The position numbers were made by a program, and so were the translations under genes. A stretch of DNA of 53,567 bases. It comes from an uncultured Bacteroidales bacterium. Its GTDB lineage: Bacteria > Bacteroidota > Bacteroidia > Bacteroidales > Paludibacteraceae. The stretch covers positions 1-53,567 of the forward strand of contig CADBYS010000019.1 in assembly GCA_902798965.1 (NCBI GenBank), read 5' to 3'. Under the pieces are notes generated by a model, which did not search any database, had not been told where the DNA came from, and saw nothing but the letters and a program-made list of their open reading frames with translations. Position 1 is the stretch's first letter, and every line of letters starts with the position of its first letter. Below, one piece after another: positions 30,781 through 39,132 of the stretch.

Positions 30781-33477
30781 GTATAAAGTGCCGAAGTCTT
30801 CCGTGCTTTCGATCATGAACGGGAAAGCCATCAGCCGATAATTGCCGTTATAGGTTATGCCGGCGTACATTCCGCTATCGGTATATGTGCCGATGGCTTG
30901 TGCTCCGTAGGCGGGCATCAATCCTTGAGGGTTCTCGCAATGGATGATATCGGGGTTGAGTTGAGTACGCAGTTTGACTAACTGTATGGGCAGTACGTTG
31001 CGGTTGAGGTGTATCGTGCCGTTGCGCGTTGAGTGGTCGCCTCGGTAGGTGTAGCGCAGCACGTGCCTGAGGAAGGTTGTATCACGCATACCTATCGTCT
31101 CGCTGCCGATGTACATTCCAGACAATAGCAGATTGCCGCCTTGCGCCGTGAAGTCGCAGAGGGCTTGGCGTAGCGGAGTGGGGAAAACCTCGTAGCGCGT
31201 GAGGATGGTATCGGCCATAAATGGCTGATAGCGTTCGGTGCGTTGCTTGCCGCAAATGAGGTCAATCACTTCGTAGCGGTTGAGTGCTGCACTATCCTCC
31301 AACATCTGTGCCGAGCAACTGCAGAACGATATGCCGAGTTCGGCCAGTGCACGGCCGTGCATCACGGGATAGTCGTGGGTGTTGCCTGCCGTTAGCGTGA
31401 ACTGCTTGTCGGAGTACGAAGCGCCCCAACCGCAGTTGTCATCCGATAGCCATTCGCTATTGCGCTGGTAGTCGTACTGCTCGCCGATATACGAAATATC
31501 TATGCCGTCGGGTACTCCGGGTGCGCTGATACCTGCGTACAGACTATCGGCGAAGATGTCCGGTGCTGCCACGCGGTTGAAGTTGTTGACGATCAGCACC
31601 CGGCTCTTGGCTTGCGGGGCTATATAGGCGCAGTGGGTCTCGGAGGGCATACTTACGCCGCCTTTGTTCCCCGCCACCACGCGCAGGTCGTAGCGTACAC
31701 CGCGCTGAGCCGCTATGGCATAGCGTGTGGCTTGAACGCGTGTGCCGTTATCCCAACCGCCTTCCGTGCCGTCTTGCGTGCGACGCGTATATACAATATA
31801 ATAATCGGCTTTTGCGGTAGGCTCGAGCGGGTCGTCGGTGGGACGCCAGCGCAGGATGATACTGTCTTTCCTGTTGCTGCTCTCCGCTTCGCGCAGCGAT
31901 ACGCCGAACGCTTGTACGGGCAGCGGTTGCACTACGTAGTTCTCGCCGCGGGCAACGGCCAGGTACTTGAGAATACCTTTGTATATGGCTCGCGAGATGG
32001 TGAACTTGACATTCGGATCCAAGCCGTAGCGCATATCTCCGAGGTTCTGGTGGGAGAGTAGTTCGAGCAGGAAGCAGGGCACCTTGGGCTGTCGTGCTTC
32101 GGCATAACCGCTGTTCTTGAGCGAGCGTCGTGTCCATTGCGGAGTATGCAGCGCGCGCATATCTTCCACGATTTGTGTCTGCACATAGTCGCCCAGATAC
32201 CGGCAGTGCAATCGTGAGTCGCCCAGCGGCAGTTGTTTGCTGTTGTCGTCATCTTTGTTGTAATAGATGAGCAGCGTGCCGATGATGGTGTCTCCACCGC
32301 GTGTGCCGGCATCACTGTGAAACGCCATGCTCAGGTCAACGGGGATATGCAACCCTTCGTCTTTCGGCGCAAGTTGCGAACCGCCAAGCAGGTAGTTCAC
32401 CCACCTGCCACGACACGCATAGTCGTTGGTGTAAGTGTTCTCCCCATTGGTATAGTCTAGGATGGTATCGGGAATACCTGCAAATTTCAAGTATTCCGAT
32501 GCACCTACTACGTACCGCGGAACGCCGGCTAATGTATCTATGCCACCTCCCAGACGCACGGCAACGATATTTTTCTTGTCGGTATGGATGCGTACACGTG
32601 CCGGTTGTGCGGATGAGAAATCGTGCTTGCCTACATATACCCATGTGTCGTGCCCTATCTGCATATTCACGTTGTAACGCGTCTTCTGGTCGCGGTGCTC
32701 CACTTCCAGCAGTGTTCGGTTGTTGCTGAGCCTGTTGTACCACACATATACGGCGTACTCGCCATCTTTGGGCACTGTGCATTCTGCCAGGGTTATGCCT
32801 TCCGCCTCTTCGCGGAGCATGGTACTGTCAATCACTACCATCTTTGTCTGCGTATCGCGTTCGCGGGGTTGCAGCACTACGGCGCCGGCATTCTCGATCA
32901 TCGGCACGAGGTAAGGCATGGTATATGAACTGGTGTACAGGTCTTCAACTGTTGTCCACAGTTTGGCGCGTTGCCATAACCAGCGGTCGAGCTGGTTGTT
33001 GTAGTACCATCCGTGGCTACCCCACAGGGCTATATGTCGTCCGTCCAGGCCGTCGGGACATGAATAGGGACGGTCAGTATTCTCCACGAGCGGTTGCACG
33101 GCTGCGGGCACGTGCGCACGACCTAAGGACTTGTTGAAGCGCGGAGTGGTCAGTTCGCCGATCTCATAACCATCCGTGTAGAGCTGAATGTTTCCTTTCG
33201 TGTTCCCGAACAGCAGCAAGCTGACTTGCCTGCGCATCTCTTGCTGCTCGGCGGGCGACAGACTCAGGCAACTGAGCGCCTTGTCGGTATATACGCGCGC
33301 GGTGTTTCCGCTCGTGCGAATACGTTTCACCCCTACCTTCCCTATAGCAACATGTTGGTTGGCAAGTACGGTCAGACTGTCTGCCAGTGCCTCCATCGGA
33401 ATAGCGTACATCGATACCGAAAGTACCGTAGCACAAATAATCAACAGTCCACGACGCAGAAAAACGGATGGGTTCAT
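30751..33477 (-). CDS. Large secreted golvesin/amidase-type protein
   Basis: About 908 residues from the ATG preceded by AAGAAAG (signal peptide MNPSVFLRRGLLIICATVLS). An in-frame ATG at 33507 is an alternative; the frame is open to a GTG at 33549. An N-terminal amidase-like region has LWGSHGWYYNN, then ENAGAVVLQPRERD; a golvesin-C-like beta domain (DGEYAVYVWYNRLSNNRTLLE) is inserted at about 240-320; the catalytic-like LSMAFHSDAGTRGG follows near 395, then a fibronectin III-like domain (about 565-640) and a C-terminal flavodoxin-like part. Bacteroidales homologs are often called xanthan lyase or golvesin-domain proteins. A cell-wall or glycan role is inferred. Confidence 0.7.
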   Translation of the reverse strand: MNPSVFLRRGLLIICATVLSVSMYAIPMEALADSLTVLANQHVAIGKVGVKRIRTSGNTARVYTDKALSCLSLSPAEQQEMRRQVSLLLFGNTKGNIQLYTDGYEIGELTTPRFNKSLGRAHVPAAVQPLVENTDRPYSCPDGLDGRHIALWGSHGWYYNNQLDRWLWQRAKLWTTVEDLYTSSYTMPYLVPMIENAGAVVLQPRERDTQTKMVVIDSTMLREEAEGITLAECTVPKDGEYAVYVWYNRLSNNRTLLEVEHRDQKTRYNVNMQIGHDTWVYVGKHDFSSAQPARVRIHTDKKNIVAVRLGGGIDTLAGVPRYVVGASEYLKFAGIPDTILDYTNGENTYTNDYACRGRWVNYLLGGSQLAPKDEGLHIPVDLSMAFHSDAGTRGGDTIIGTLLIYYNKDDDNSKQLPLGDSRLHCRYLGDYVQTQIVEDMRALHTPQWTRRSLKNSGYAEARQPKVPCFLLELLSHQNLGDMRYGLDPNVKFTISRAIYKGILKYLAVARGENYVVQPLPVQAFGVSLREAESSNRKDSIILRWRPTDDPLEPTAKADYYIVYTRRTQDGTEGGWDNGTRVQATRYAIAAQRGVRYDLRVVAGNKGGVSMPSETHCAYIAPQAKSRVLIVNNFNRVAAPDIFADSLYAGISAPGVPDGIDISYIGEQYDYQRNSEWLSDDNCGWGASYSDKQFTLTAGNTHDYPVMHGRALAELGISFCSCSAQMLEDSAALNRYEVIDLICGKQRTERYQPFMADTILTRYEVFPTPLRQALCDFTAQGGNLLLSGMYIGSETIGMRDTTFLRHVLRYTYRGDHSTRNGTIHLNRNVLPIQLVKLRTQLNPDIIHCENPQGLMPAYGAQAIGTYTDSGMYAGITYNGNYRLMAFPFMIESTEDFGTLYKNCIHQLTK
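31210..31229. repeat. 20-bp palindrome, degenerate copy
   Basis: ATCGGCCATAAATGGCTGAT inside the golvesin gene matches the ATCAGCCA-4-TGGCTGAT form with one mismatch. On the gene strand it encodes YQPFMAD. Confidence 0.5.
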
Positions 33478-33568
33478 CTTTCTTGTAAATTTTTTCAATA
33501 TTTTCATATTTTTAGGCGGATTTTTCACCAAAAATGGCGCAAAATCCACAAAGTTTCATTTCCGCGTA

Positions 33569-33600
33569 CAAAATTACAAAAAAAATTTGGAAAAATCAAA
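33569..33600 (-). promoter_or_regulatory. Promoter of the golvesin gene
   Basis: On the minus strand TTTG (33597-33600), 20 bases, TAATTTTG (33569-33576). It overlaps the divergent cdd promoter by 15 bases. Confidence 0.75.
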
Positions 33601-33617
33601 TATTTTTTGTATCTTTG
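33586..33617 (+). promoter_or_regulatory. Promoter of the cdd operon
   Basis: TTTG (33586-33589), 20 bases, TATCTTTG (33610-33617). The predicted start is near 33624, 45 bases before the cdd ATG. Confidence 0.85.
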
Positions 33618-33668
33618 TAGGCTGAATTGACAAAACGTTGAATATACATATCAATATAACCATAAATC

Positions 33669-34166
33669 ATGAAAGAATTCACGATTGATACGCGTATACG
33701 CAGCTATGCGTGGGACGAGTTGTCTGCTGCTGACAAGCAGTTGCTGGAAGTGGCTAAACGCAAGACTCAGGATTCGTATTCTCCGTACTCGCATTTCTGT
33801 GTGGGCGCTGCCGCTTTGTTGGCTGACGGCACGATAGTAGGCGGTTGCAATCAGGAGAATGCAGCGTACCCCAGCGGCTTGTGTGCCGAGCGTACAGTGC
33901 TCTTTGCCTGTGGCGCGCAGCACCCTGCCCAGCCTGTTTTGGCGCTGGCCATAGCTGCCTATACCGACGGACATTTCACCGAAGATCCCGTATCGCCTTG
34001 CGGTGCTTGCCGTCAGGTGATGCTGGAGACGGAGAGCCGCTACAAGCAATCGATGCGCGTATTGCTGTTCGGCGCTAATCATGTGTACGAGTTTTGCAGT
34101 GCGGAAAGTCTGCTCCCCTTCAGTTTCATCAGTGAAGACCTGAAAGGAGGAGTGCGCGAACGCTGA
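33669..34166 (+). CDS. cdd: Cytidine deaminase
   Basis: A 165-residue CDA-type deaminase. Zinc ligands and the proton-shuttle Glu are in GLCAERTVLF and PCGACRQ; the substrate-side SPYSHFCVGAAALL block is intact. It converts (deoxy)cytidine to (deoxy)uridine. Homotetramer of about this length by family knowledge. It is the first gene of a plus-strand operon; its stop overlaps the ATG of the LptF/G permease. Confidence 0.95.
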   Translation: MKEFTIDTRIRSYAWDELSAADKQLLEVAKRKTQDSYSPYSHFCVGAAALLADGTIVGGCNQENAAYPSGLCAERTVLFACGAQHPAQPVLALAIAAYTDGHFTEDPVSPCGACRQVMLETESRYKQSMRVLLFGANHVYEFCSAESLLPFSFISEDLKGGVRER

Positions 34167-35680
34167 TGAGGTGGTCTCCTGTTAAGCGTCTGGATGTGTA
34201 CATGCTGAGGAACTTCCTCAGCTTGTTCCTGTTAACGCTGATGGTGTGTATCTTCATCCTTTTGATGCAGTTCGTGTGGCTTCATGTGCGCGACTTGGTG
34301 GGTAAGGGTGTAGAGTTGAGCGTGCTGGCGGAGTTCTTTGTATATGCCGTGGCGTCGGTTGTCCCGCTGGCTTTGCCTCTGGCTGTGCTGCTGGCGTCGC
34401 TGATCACCTTCGGTAACTTGGGCGAGCAAGTGGAACTGACTGCCATGAAGGCTGCAGGTATATCCCTGTTCCGTATTATCCGACCACTGGTATTTGCCGT
34501 GATGGTGATCTGCGCGGGAGCGTTCTATTTCTCGAATAACATTCTGCCCGTCACGCAAGTCAAATTGTGGACACTGATCTTCTCGCTCCGACAGAAATCC
34601 CCCGAATTGGATATCCCCGAAGGTGAGTTCTACGACGGGATACACGGCTACAAGATCTATGTCCGCCACAAGAACCCTCGTCGTGCTATGCTCTACGACA
34701 TGATGATCTACGACTACACCAAAGGTTTCCGCGATGCCACGGTGATGTTAGCCGACTCGGGCAAGATTGTCTTTACCGACGACAAACTGTACCTGATGTT
34801 GTATCTGTATTCCGGCGAGTCGTTCGAGAATCTCAACCGCCAGCAACAACGTGCCACAGGTACCACGAAAAGCATCCCGTACCGGCGTGAATCTTTTGCG
34901 CAGAAACAGATCCTCATCGACTTCGACTCCGATCTCAATCGAATGGACGAGAGCGTACTTGCCGACCAACATGTGAGCAAGAACACCTGGCAACTCATTC
35001 ATTCCATCGATTCGGTAAGCGCGCTCAACGATGCCAAGGGACAGGAACAGAGCGAACAGATGATCGAGTCGCGGTTCCTGGGGCGCGAACGGCACACCAC
35101 AACCACCAATCAGCAGATAGCACAATCCTACGCCGAACGTAAGCAGGAAGCCATCGAGCAGGGAAAGGACTTGACCAAGCAGTTCAATCCCGATTCGCTC
35201 TTCGCCTCGCTCAGCAACAACGACAAGGAACGTGCGCTCTCAATTGCTATGGAACGTGCGCGCGCGCAAAGCGACCAGATAGATTACAATGCCGTGGTGC
35301 TCGACGATTACCAGCGCTATATCCGCCGACACGAAGTAGAGTTACACCGCAAGTTCACCTTGGCGTTTGCGTGCCTGATCTTTTTCTTTATCGGCGCACC
35401 GCTCGGCGCCATCATCCGCAAGGGTGGGCTTGGCACGCCGGTGATCATCTCAGTGGTGATGTTCATTTTCTACTACATCATCGACAACACCGGATATAAG
35501 ATGGCTCGCGAGGCCTTGTGGCCGTGCTGGGCGGGAATGTGGCTCAGTTCGTTTGTGCTGCTGCCTATAGGCATCTTCCTTACCTACAAGGCTGCTACCG
35601 ATTCCGCACTGTTCAACCCCGAGGCCTGGGCTAAGCAACTGGAAGTAATCAAAAAGAAATTACATATAACGAATAAATGA
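34166..35680 (+). CDS. LptF/LptG-family LPS export permease
   Basis: A 504-residue YjgP/YjgQ-type permease. N-terminal helices (about 14-120) include the conserved MRNFL-like start VYMLRNFLSLF and ALPLAVLLASLITFGNLGE; a large periplasmic part (about 125-380) has an extended, polar helical insertion; three C-terminal helices (about 395-490) end in the KKLHI tail. LptFG with LptB2 extracts LPS from the inner membrane toward LptC. Bacteroidetes members have the enlarged periplasmic part seen here. Which of LptF or LptG it is cannot be decided from sequence alone. Confidence 0.9.
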   Translation: MRWSPVKRLDVYMLRNFLSLFLLTLMVCIFILLMQFVWLHVRDLVGKGVELSVLAEFFVYAVASVVPLALPLAVLLASLITFGNLGEQVELTAMKAAGISLFRIIRPLVFAVMVICAGAFYFSNNILPVTQVKLWTLIFSLRQKSPELDIPEGEFYDGIHGYKIYVRHKNPRRAMLYDMMIYDYTKGFRDATVMLADSGKIVFTDDKLYLMLYLYSGESFENLNRQQQRATGTTKSIPYRRESFAQKQILIDFDSDLNRMDESVLADQHVSKNTWQLIHSIDSVSALNDAKGQEQSEQMIESRFLGRERHTTTTNQQIAQSYAERKQEAIEQGKDLTKQFNPDSLFASLSNNDKERALSIAMERARAQSDQIDYNAVVLDDYQRYIRRHEVELHRKFTLAFACLIFFFIGAPLGAIIRKGGLGTPVIISVVMFIFYYIIDNTGYKMAREALWPCWAGMWLSSFVLLPIGIFLTYKAATDSALFNPEAWAKQLEVIKKKLHITNK

Positions 35681-35715
35681 CAAATGATAAATGACAAATG
35701 ATTAAATTGTAAATG
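35673..35715 (+). repeat. ATAAATG/ACAAATG heptamers across a stop codon
   Basis: ATAAATG, ACAAATG, ATAAATG, ACAAATG, ATTAAAT, then TGTAAATG. The TGA stop of the permease (35678-35680) spans the first two units; the array ends two bases before the ribBA ATG. Confidence 0.85.
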
Positions 35716-35717
35716 TT

Positions 35718-36980
35718 ATGTTGGATACTATAGAACAAGCAATCGAAGATATACGTCAGGGTAAGTTCGTCATCGTAGTGGATGATGAGGATCGTGAGAA
35801 CGAGGGCGATTTTATTACCGCAGCAGAAACTATCACTGCCGAAAAGGTGAACTTCATGCTGCACCACGGTCGCGGTGTGCTGTGTTGCCCGCTGACTGAG
35901 CAACGCTGCGCCGAGTTGGATCTGGTTCATCAGGTGGCCAACAACACCTCTATGCTCGGTACGCCGTTCACCATCACGGTGGATAAGCTCGAAGGCTGCA
36001 CCACAGGTGTGTCGGCGGAGGATCGTGCCGCCACTATCCGCGCACTCGCTGACCCGAGTTCCACGGCACAGACCTTCGGTCGCCCGGGACATATCAATCC
36101 CCTCTACGCACAAAATGCCGGCGTGCTGAAACGAGCCGGACACACCGAGGCGGCTATCGATCTCACGCGTCTGGCAGGGATGCGCCCGTGTGCCGCACTC
36201 ATCGAGATCATGAACGAGGACGGCACGATGGCAAGAATGCCCCAACTCGAGCTAGTAGCCAAGGAGTTCGGACTGCATATCATCAGCATCAAAGATCTGA
36301 TAGCTTATCGTCTCTCCCTCGCATCGCACAGCGAAGGCGATCCCGCTTCACACAACGAAAGCGATCTCACTTCCAATAGCGAGAGCGTACTCATCGAGCG
36401 CGGCGATACCGTGCTGCTGCCTACCGAGTACGGCGAGTTTATGCTCACTCCCTTCCGCCAACTCAGCAACGGATTGGAGCACATCGTGCTCACCAAAGGC
36501 ACATGGGCTGAGGACGAACCGATCCTGTGCCGCGTACACTCGTCGTGCATGACAGGCGACATCTTCGGCAGCAAACGTTGCGAGTGCGGCGAACAATTGC
36601 ACGAAGCTATGCGACGCATCGAACAGGAAGGCAAAGGCATACTCGTTTACCTCAATCAGGAGGGTCGAGGTATCGGATTGATGAACAAAATTCGCGCCTA
36701 CAAACTGCAAGAACAAGGCGAAGATACCGTGGAAGCGAATATTCATTTAGGATTTGATGCCGACCAGCGAGATTATGGCGTAGGTGCTCATATTCTGCGT
36801 TCTATGGGTGCAAAAAAACTACGATTGATGACAAATAATCCGGTAAAAAGAATCGGACTTGAAAGTTATGGCATAGATATTGTAGATAACATAGCAATAG
36901 AGGTGCAACCCAACCCTTACAACCTGCGTTACATGCGCACCAAGAAGGAAAAGATGCACCACACATTACATCTAGTTTAA
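35718..36980 (+). CDS. ribBA: Bifunctional DHBP synthase / GTP cyclohydrolase II
   Basis: A 420-residue RibBA. The N-terminal RibB half (1-200) has [23 protein letters not shown] and [11 protein letters not shown]; the C-terminal RibA half (about 228-410) has [22 protein letters not shown] (zinc cysteines), NQEGRGIGL and RLMTNNP. It makes both riboflavin precursors. The linker contains an in-frame tandem of three 8-residue units ([24 protein letters not shown]; residues 203-226). From about 36735 the codons become more AT-rich than the rest of the gene. Confidence 0.95.
   Translation: MLDTIEQAIEDIRQGKFVIVVDDEDRENEGDFITAAETITAEKVNFMLHHGRGVLCCPLTEQRCAELDLVHQVANNTSMLGTPFTITVDKLEGCTTGVSAEDRAATIRALADPSSTAQTFGRPGHINPLYAQNAGVLKRAGHTEAAIDLTRLAGMRPCAALIEIMNEDGTMARMPQLELVAKEFGLHIISIKDLIAYRLSLASHSEGDPASHNESDLTSNSESVLIERGDTVLLPTEYGEFMLTPFRQLSNGLEHIVLTKGTWAEDEPILCRVHSSCMTGDIFGSKRCECGEQLHEAMRRIEQEGKGILVYLNQEGRGIGLMNKIRAYKLQEQGEDTVEANIHLGFDADQRDYGVGAHILRSMGAKKLRLMTNNPVKRIGLESYGIDIVDNIAIEVQPNPYNLRYMRTKKEKMHHTLHLV
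36324..36395 (+). repeat. 24-bp tandem repeat inside ribBA
   Basis: Three 24-base units in frame (36324-36347, 36348-36371, 36372-36395) at the junction of the two enzyme halves. They keep a GCGAWRGCGA-like core. Confidence 0.85.
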
Positions 36981-36985
36981 CTATA

Positions 36986-37057
36986 TGTAGTTTTCGTACA
37001 TTTCGTAGTTTTTCGTATTTTACGTAATCTACGCAAGCAACGCAAACTACGTAAAAA
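36986..37057 (+). repeat. 9-bp ACGTA/CGTA tandem repeat
   Basis: Eight degenerate 9-base units such as CGTACATTT, CGTAGTTTT, ACGTAATCT, ACGCAAGCA, ACGCAAACT, ACGTAAAAA fill the gap between ribBA and the EF-hand gene. Confidence 0.7.
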
Positions 37058-37069
37058 CACAAAAATGTT

Positions 37070-38461
37070 ATGAAACGCTTGCTATCACTACTCGTACTGC
37101 TGACTACAGTTAGTTGGTGTACATGGGCAGATGAGACGATAACCGTCTCAGCCAATTCCGAGGATATAAGCCAAGCGCTCGACTTGAAAGCGGTGGCTAC
37201 ATTGTTCGGAACAGTTAAGAACGTGGAGGAGTTCGAGACACTCCTCAATAACCCCGACTCCGCTTTCACCAATCTGGATTTGAACGGTGACGGAGTAGTG
37301 GATTACCTTCGCGTAGTGGAGACGTCCGACAACAACAAGCACCTTGTTGTCATTCAGGCCGTACTGGCTAAGGACGTATTCCAGGACGTAGCATCGATCT
37401 ATGTAGAGAAAGATGAGACCACGGGTCAAGTTACCACGCAAGTGATAGGTGACGAATATGTATATGGCGAGAACTACGTGATAGAGCCCGTATATATCTA
37501 CCGTCCGTACATATACGACTGGTTCTGGGATCCGTTCTGGGTTTGCTGGTCATCGCCCTGGTATTGGGGATATTACCCGCACTGGTGGTATGGATGGACT
37601 TGCTGGAGTTACACGCGTTACTGGGATCACTGCTATCATTGGCATCACCATCATCCCTACTGCTCGTATCGCTACGCATCGCATCCCCGGCCGTATTATC
37701 AGGATATGCGTCGCACGGTATCGCGTCGCGAGTATGCAACCAGGCATAGCGATCGCTCGTTTGCCACGCGCAACCAAGGTCGCAGCACCAACGCCCGCAG
37801 TCTGGATGTATCGCGCACAGCCGCTACCCACGCTTCCCGCGGTGGCGTAAGCCGCCAAGGCGCTGTAGCCGGCAGAGCAGGACAGATAGCTCCGTCGCGT
37901 CGCATGGCCGACAACACGTTCGGCAGCACCGGTGTACGCCGCTCGGCTACTGCAAGCACCACGCGTCAGGCAGCCACAGCACAACGCGGTCAGCAACACA
38001 GCACTCGTCCGCAGGCTACCCGCAAGGAGCAAGGTACTGCCGCTCGCGGTACGACAGCTACCACCACGCGTAGCACAACAGCTACCACGCAGCGTAGTTC
38101 GGCATCGACACAACGTGGCACGGCAACTACCCAACGCGGCTCTGCAACTACCCAGCGCAGCTCTGCAACTACACAGCGCAGTTCGGGAACAACCCAGCGC
38201 AGCTCGGCTTCTACAAGCCGCACAAGCTCGCCTTCACGCTCGTCAAGCGCCAGCAGTTCACGCTCTTCGAGTTCGAGCAGTTCACGCTCAAGCGGCTCGT
38301 ACGGCGGCTCACGTTCATCCGGCAGCAGCTCATCCGGTCGCAGTAGTGGCGGAGGAAGCTTCGGCGGAGGCGGACGCAGCAGCGGCGGTGGCGGCTCGCA
38401 CGGAGGAGGTTCACACGGTGGCGGCGGTGGCCGCAGTGGCGGAGGAGGTCCGCGCAGATAA
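37070..38461 (+). CDS. Secreted EF-hand protein with Ser/Gly-rich tail (paralog 2)
   Basis: A 463-residue secreted protein with signal peptide ending TWAD and no lipobox. Residues about 25-145 repeat the conserved domain of the lipoprotein at 10568: DISQALDLKAVATLF, VEEFETLLNN, EF-hand-like loop DLNGDGVVDYL (70-80), DVFQDVASIYVE and YGENYVIEPVYI. A Trp/Tyr/His-rich segment follows (about 150-210), then an Arg/Ser/Thr tail of TTQRSSA-like units and a final Gly-Ser-rich stretch. The tail resembles surface-exposed low-complexity linkers. Function unknown; Ca binding by the EF-hand loop is inferred. Confidence 0.75.
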   Translation: MKRLLSLLVLLTTVSWCTWADETITVSANSEDISQALDLKAVATLFGTVKNVEEFETLLNNPDSAFTNLDLNGDGVVDYLRVVETSDNNKHLVVIQAVLAKDVFQDVASIYVEKDETTGQVTTQVIGDEYVYGENYVIEPVYIYRPYIYDWFWDPFWVCWSSPWYWGYYPHWWYGWTCWSYTRYWDHCYHWHHHHPYCSYRYASHPRPYYQDMRRTVSRREYATRHSDRSFATRNQGRSTNARSLDVSRTAATHASRGGVSRQGAVAGRAGQIAPSRRMADNTFGSTGVRRSATASTTRQAATAQRGQQHSTRPQATRKEQGTAARGTTATTTRSTTATTQRSSASTQRGTATTQRGSATTQRSSATTQRSSGTTQRSSASTSRTSSPSRSSSASSSRSSSSSSSRSSGSYGGSRSSGSSSSGRSSGGGSFGGGGRSSGGGGSHGGGSHGGGGGRSGGGGPRR

Positions 38462-38464
38462 GAT

Positions 38465-39100
38465 ATGTTTTACCGAATAGAACATATTCCGAGTGCAGAA
38501 ACAATGCAAGCGGTAGTACACGAGTTACTACCGCTTGTTCCTTTTTCCCGCCGCGACAAGGCGCAGCGCTACAAACATCTGTTCGGCCAATACACCTGCC
38601 TGCGCAGTTGGCAACTGCTGCACGAACTGCTCACCGAACATGCTTACCTTCCTGCCGGTTTTCCTTTAGCCGACCTGACCTATACCGAAGACTCGTACGG
38701 CAAACCGTGGCTGTCGATAAGCGGTCAGCAATCAGCAGTCAGCAGTCAGCAGGCAGCTATTTGTTTTTCCCTGTCGCACACCAAGAACGCCATCGCTGTG
38801 GCTATCGACCGTCAACCTGTAGGCATCGATGTGGAGACCCTTGTATCCGCCGACCGCATAGCCGACCCGCATTTCCTCAGCCGCACGATGAGCGCGCAAG
38901 AGCAGCAACTGATCCGTGCTGCGGCTAATCCTTGCTTGCAATTTACTGAACTCTGGACACGAAAAGAGGCCCTTGTCAAAGCCATCGGCACGGGCATCAA
39001 TCTCGATACCTTGCCCGACCTGCTCACGGCTGTTTCACCTTATACCCTTCGTTCGGGGCACGCCGAAAACTATGCATATACCGTAGCCTGGAAGGAGTAG
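38465..39100 (+). CDS. 4'-phosphopantetheinyl transferase
   Basis: A 211-residue Sfp-type PPTase. The core motifs are present: GKPWLS, ICFSLSHTKNAIAVAI, VGIDVE with the metal ligand Asp, and WTRKEALVKAIGTGI. It transfers the phosphopantetheine arm from CoA to acyl or peptidyl carrier proteins. A stretch of Gln/Ser/Ala between GKPWLS and ICFSLSH (residues 86-98) is encoded by GCAGTCA heptamers, an insertion at a normally tight loop. Convergent with rnr. Confidence 0.88.
   Translation: MFYRIEHIPSAETMQAVVHELLPLVPFSRRDKAQRYKHLFGQYTCLRSWQLLHELLTEHAYLPAGFPLADLTYTEDSYGKPWLSISGQQSAVSSQQAAICFSLSHTKNAIAVAIDRQPVGIDVETLVSADRIADPHFLSRTMSAQEQQLIRAAANPCLQFTELWTRKEALVKAIGTGINLDTLPDLLTAVSPYTLRSGHAENYAYTVAWKE
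38721..38755 (+). repeat. GCAGTCA heptamers inside the PPTase gene
   Basis: GCGGTCA, GCAATCA, GCAGTCA, GCAGTCA, GCAGGCA in exact phase. The same units lie inside rnr at 40136-40163. Confidence 0.9.
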
Positions 39101-39132
39101 GCTACGCCATGAAAAAATAAGTTACGCTATTT

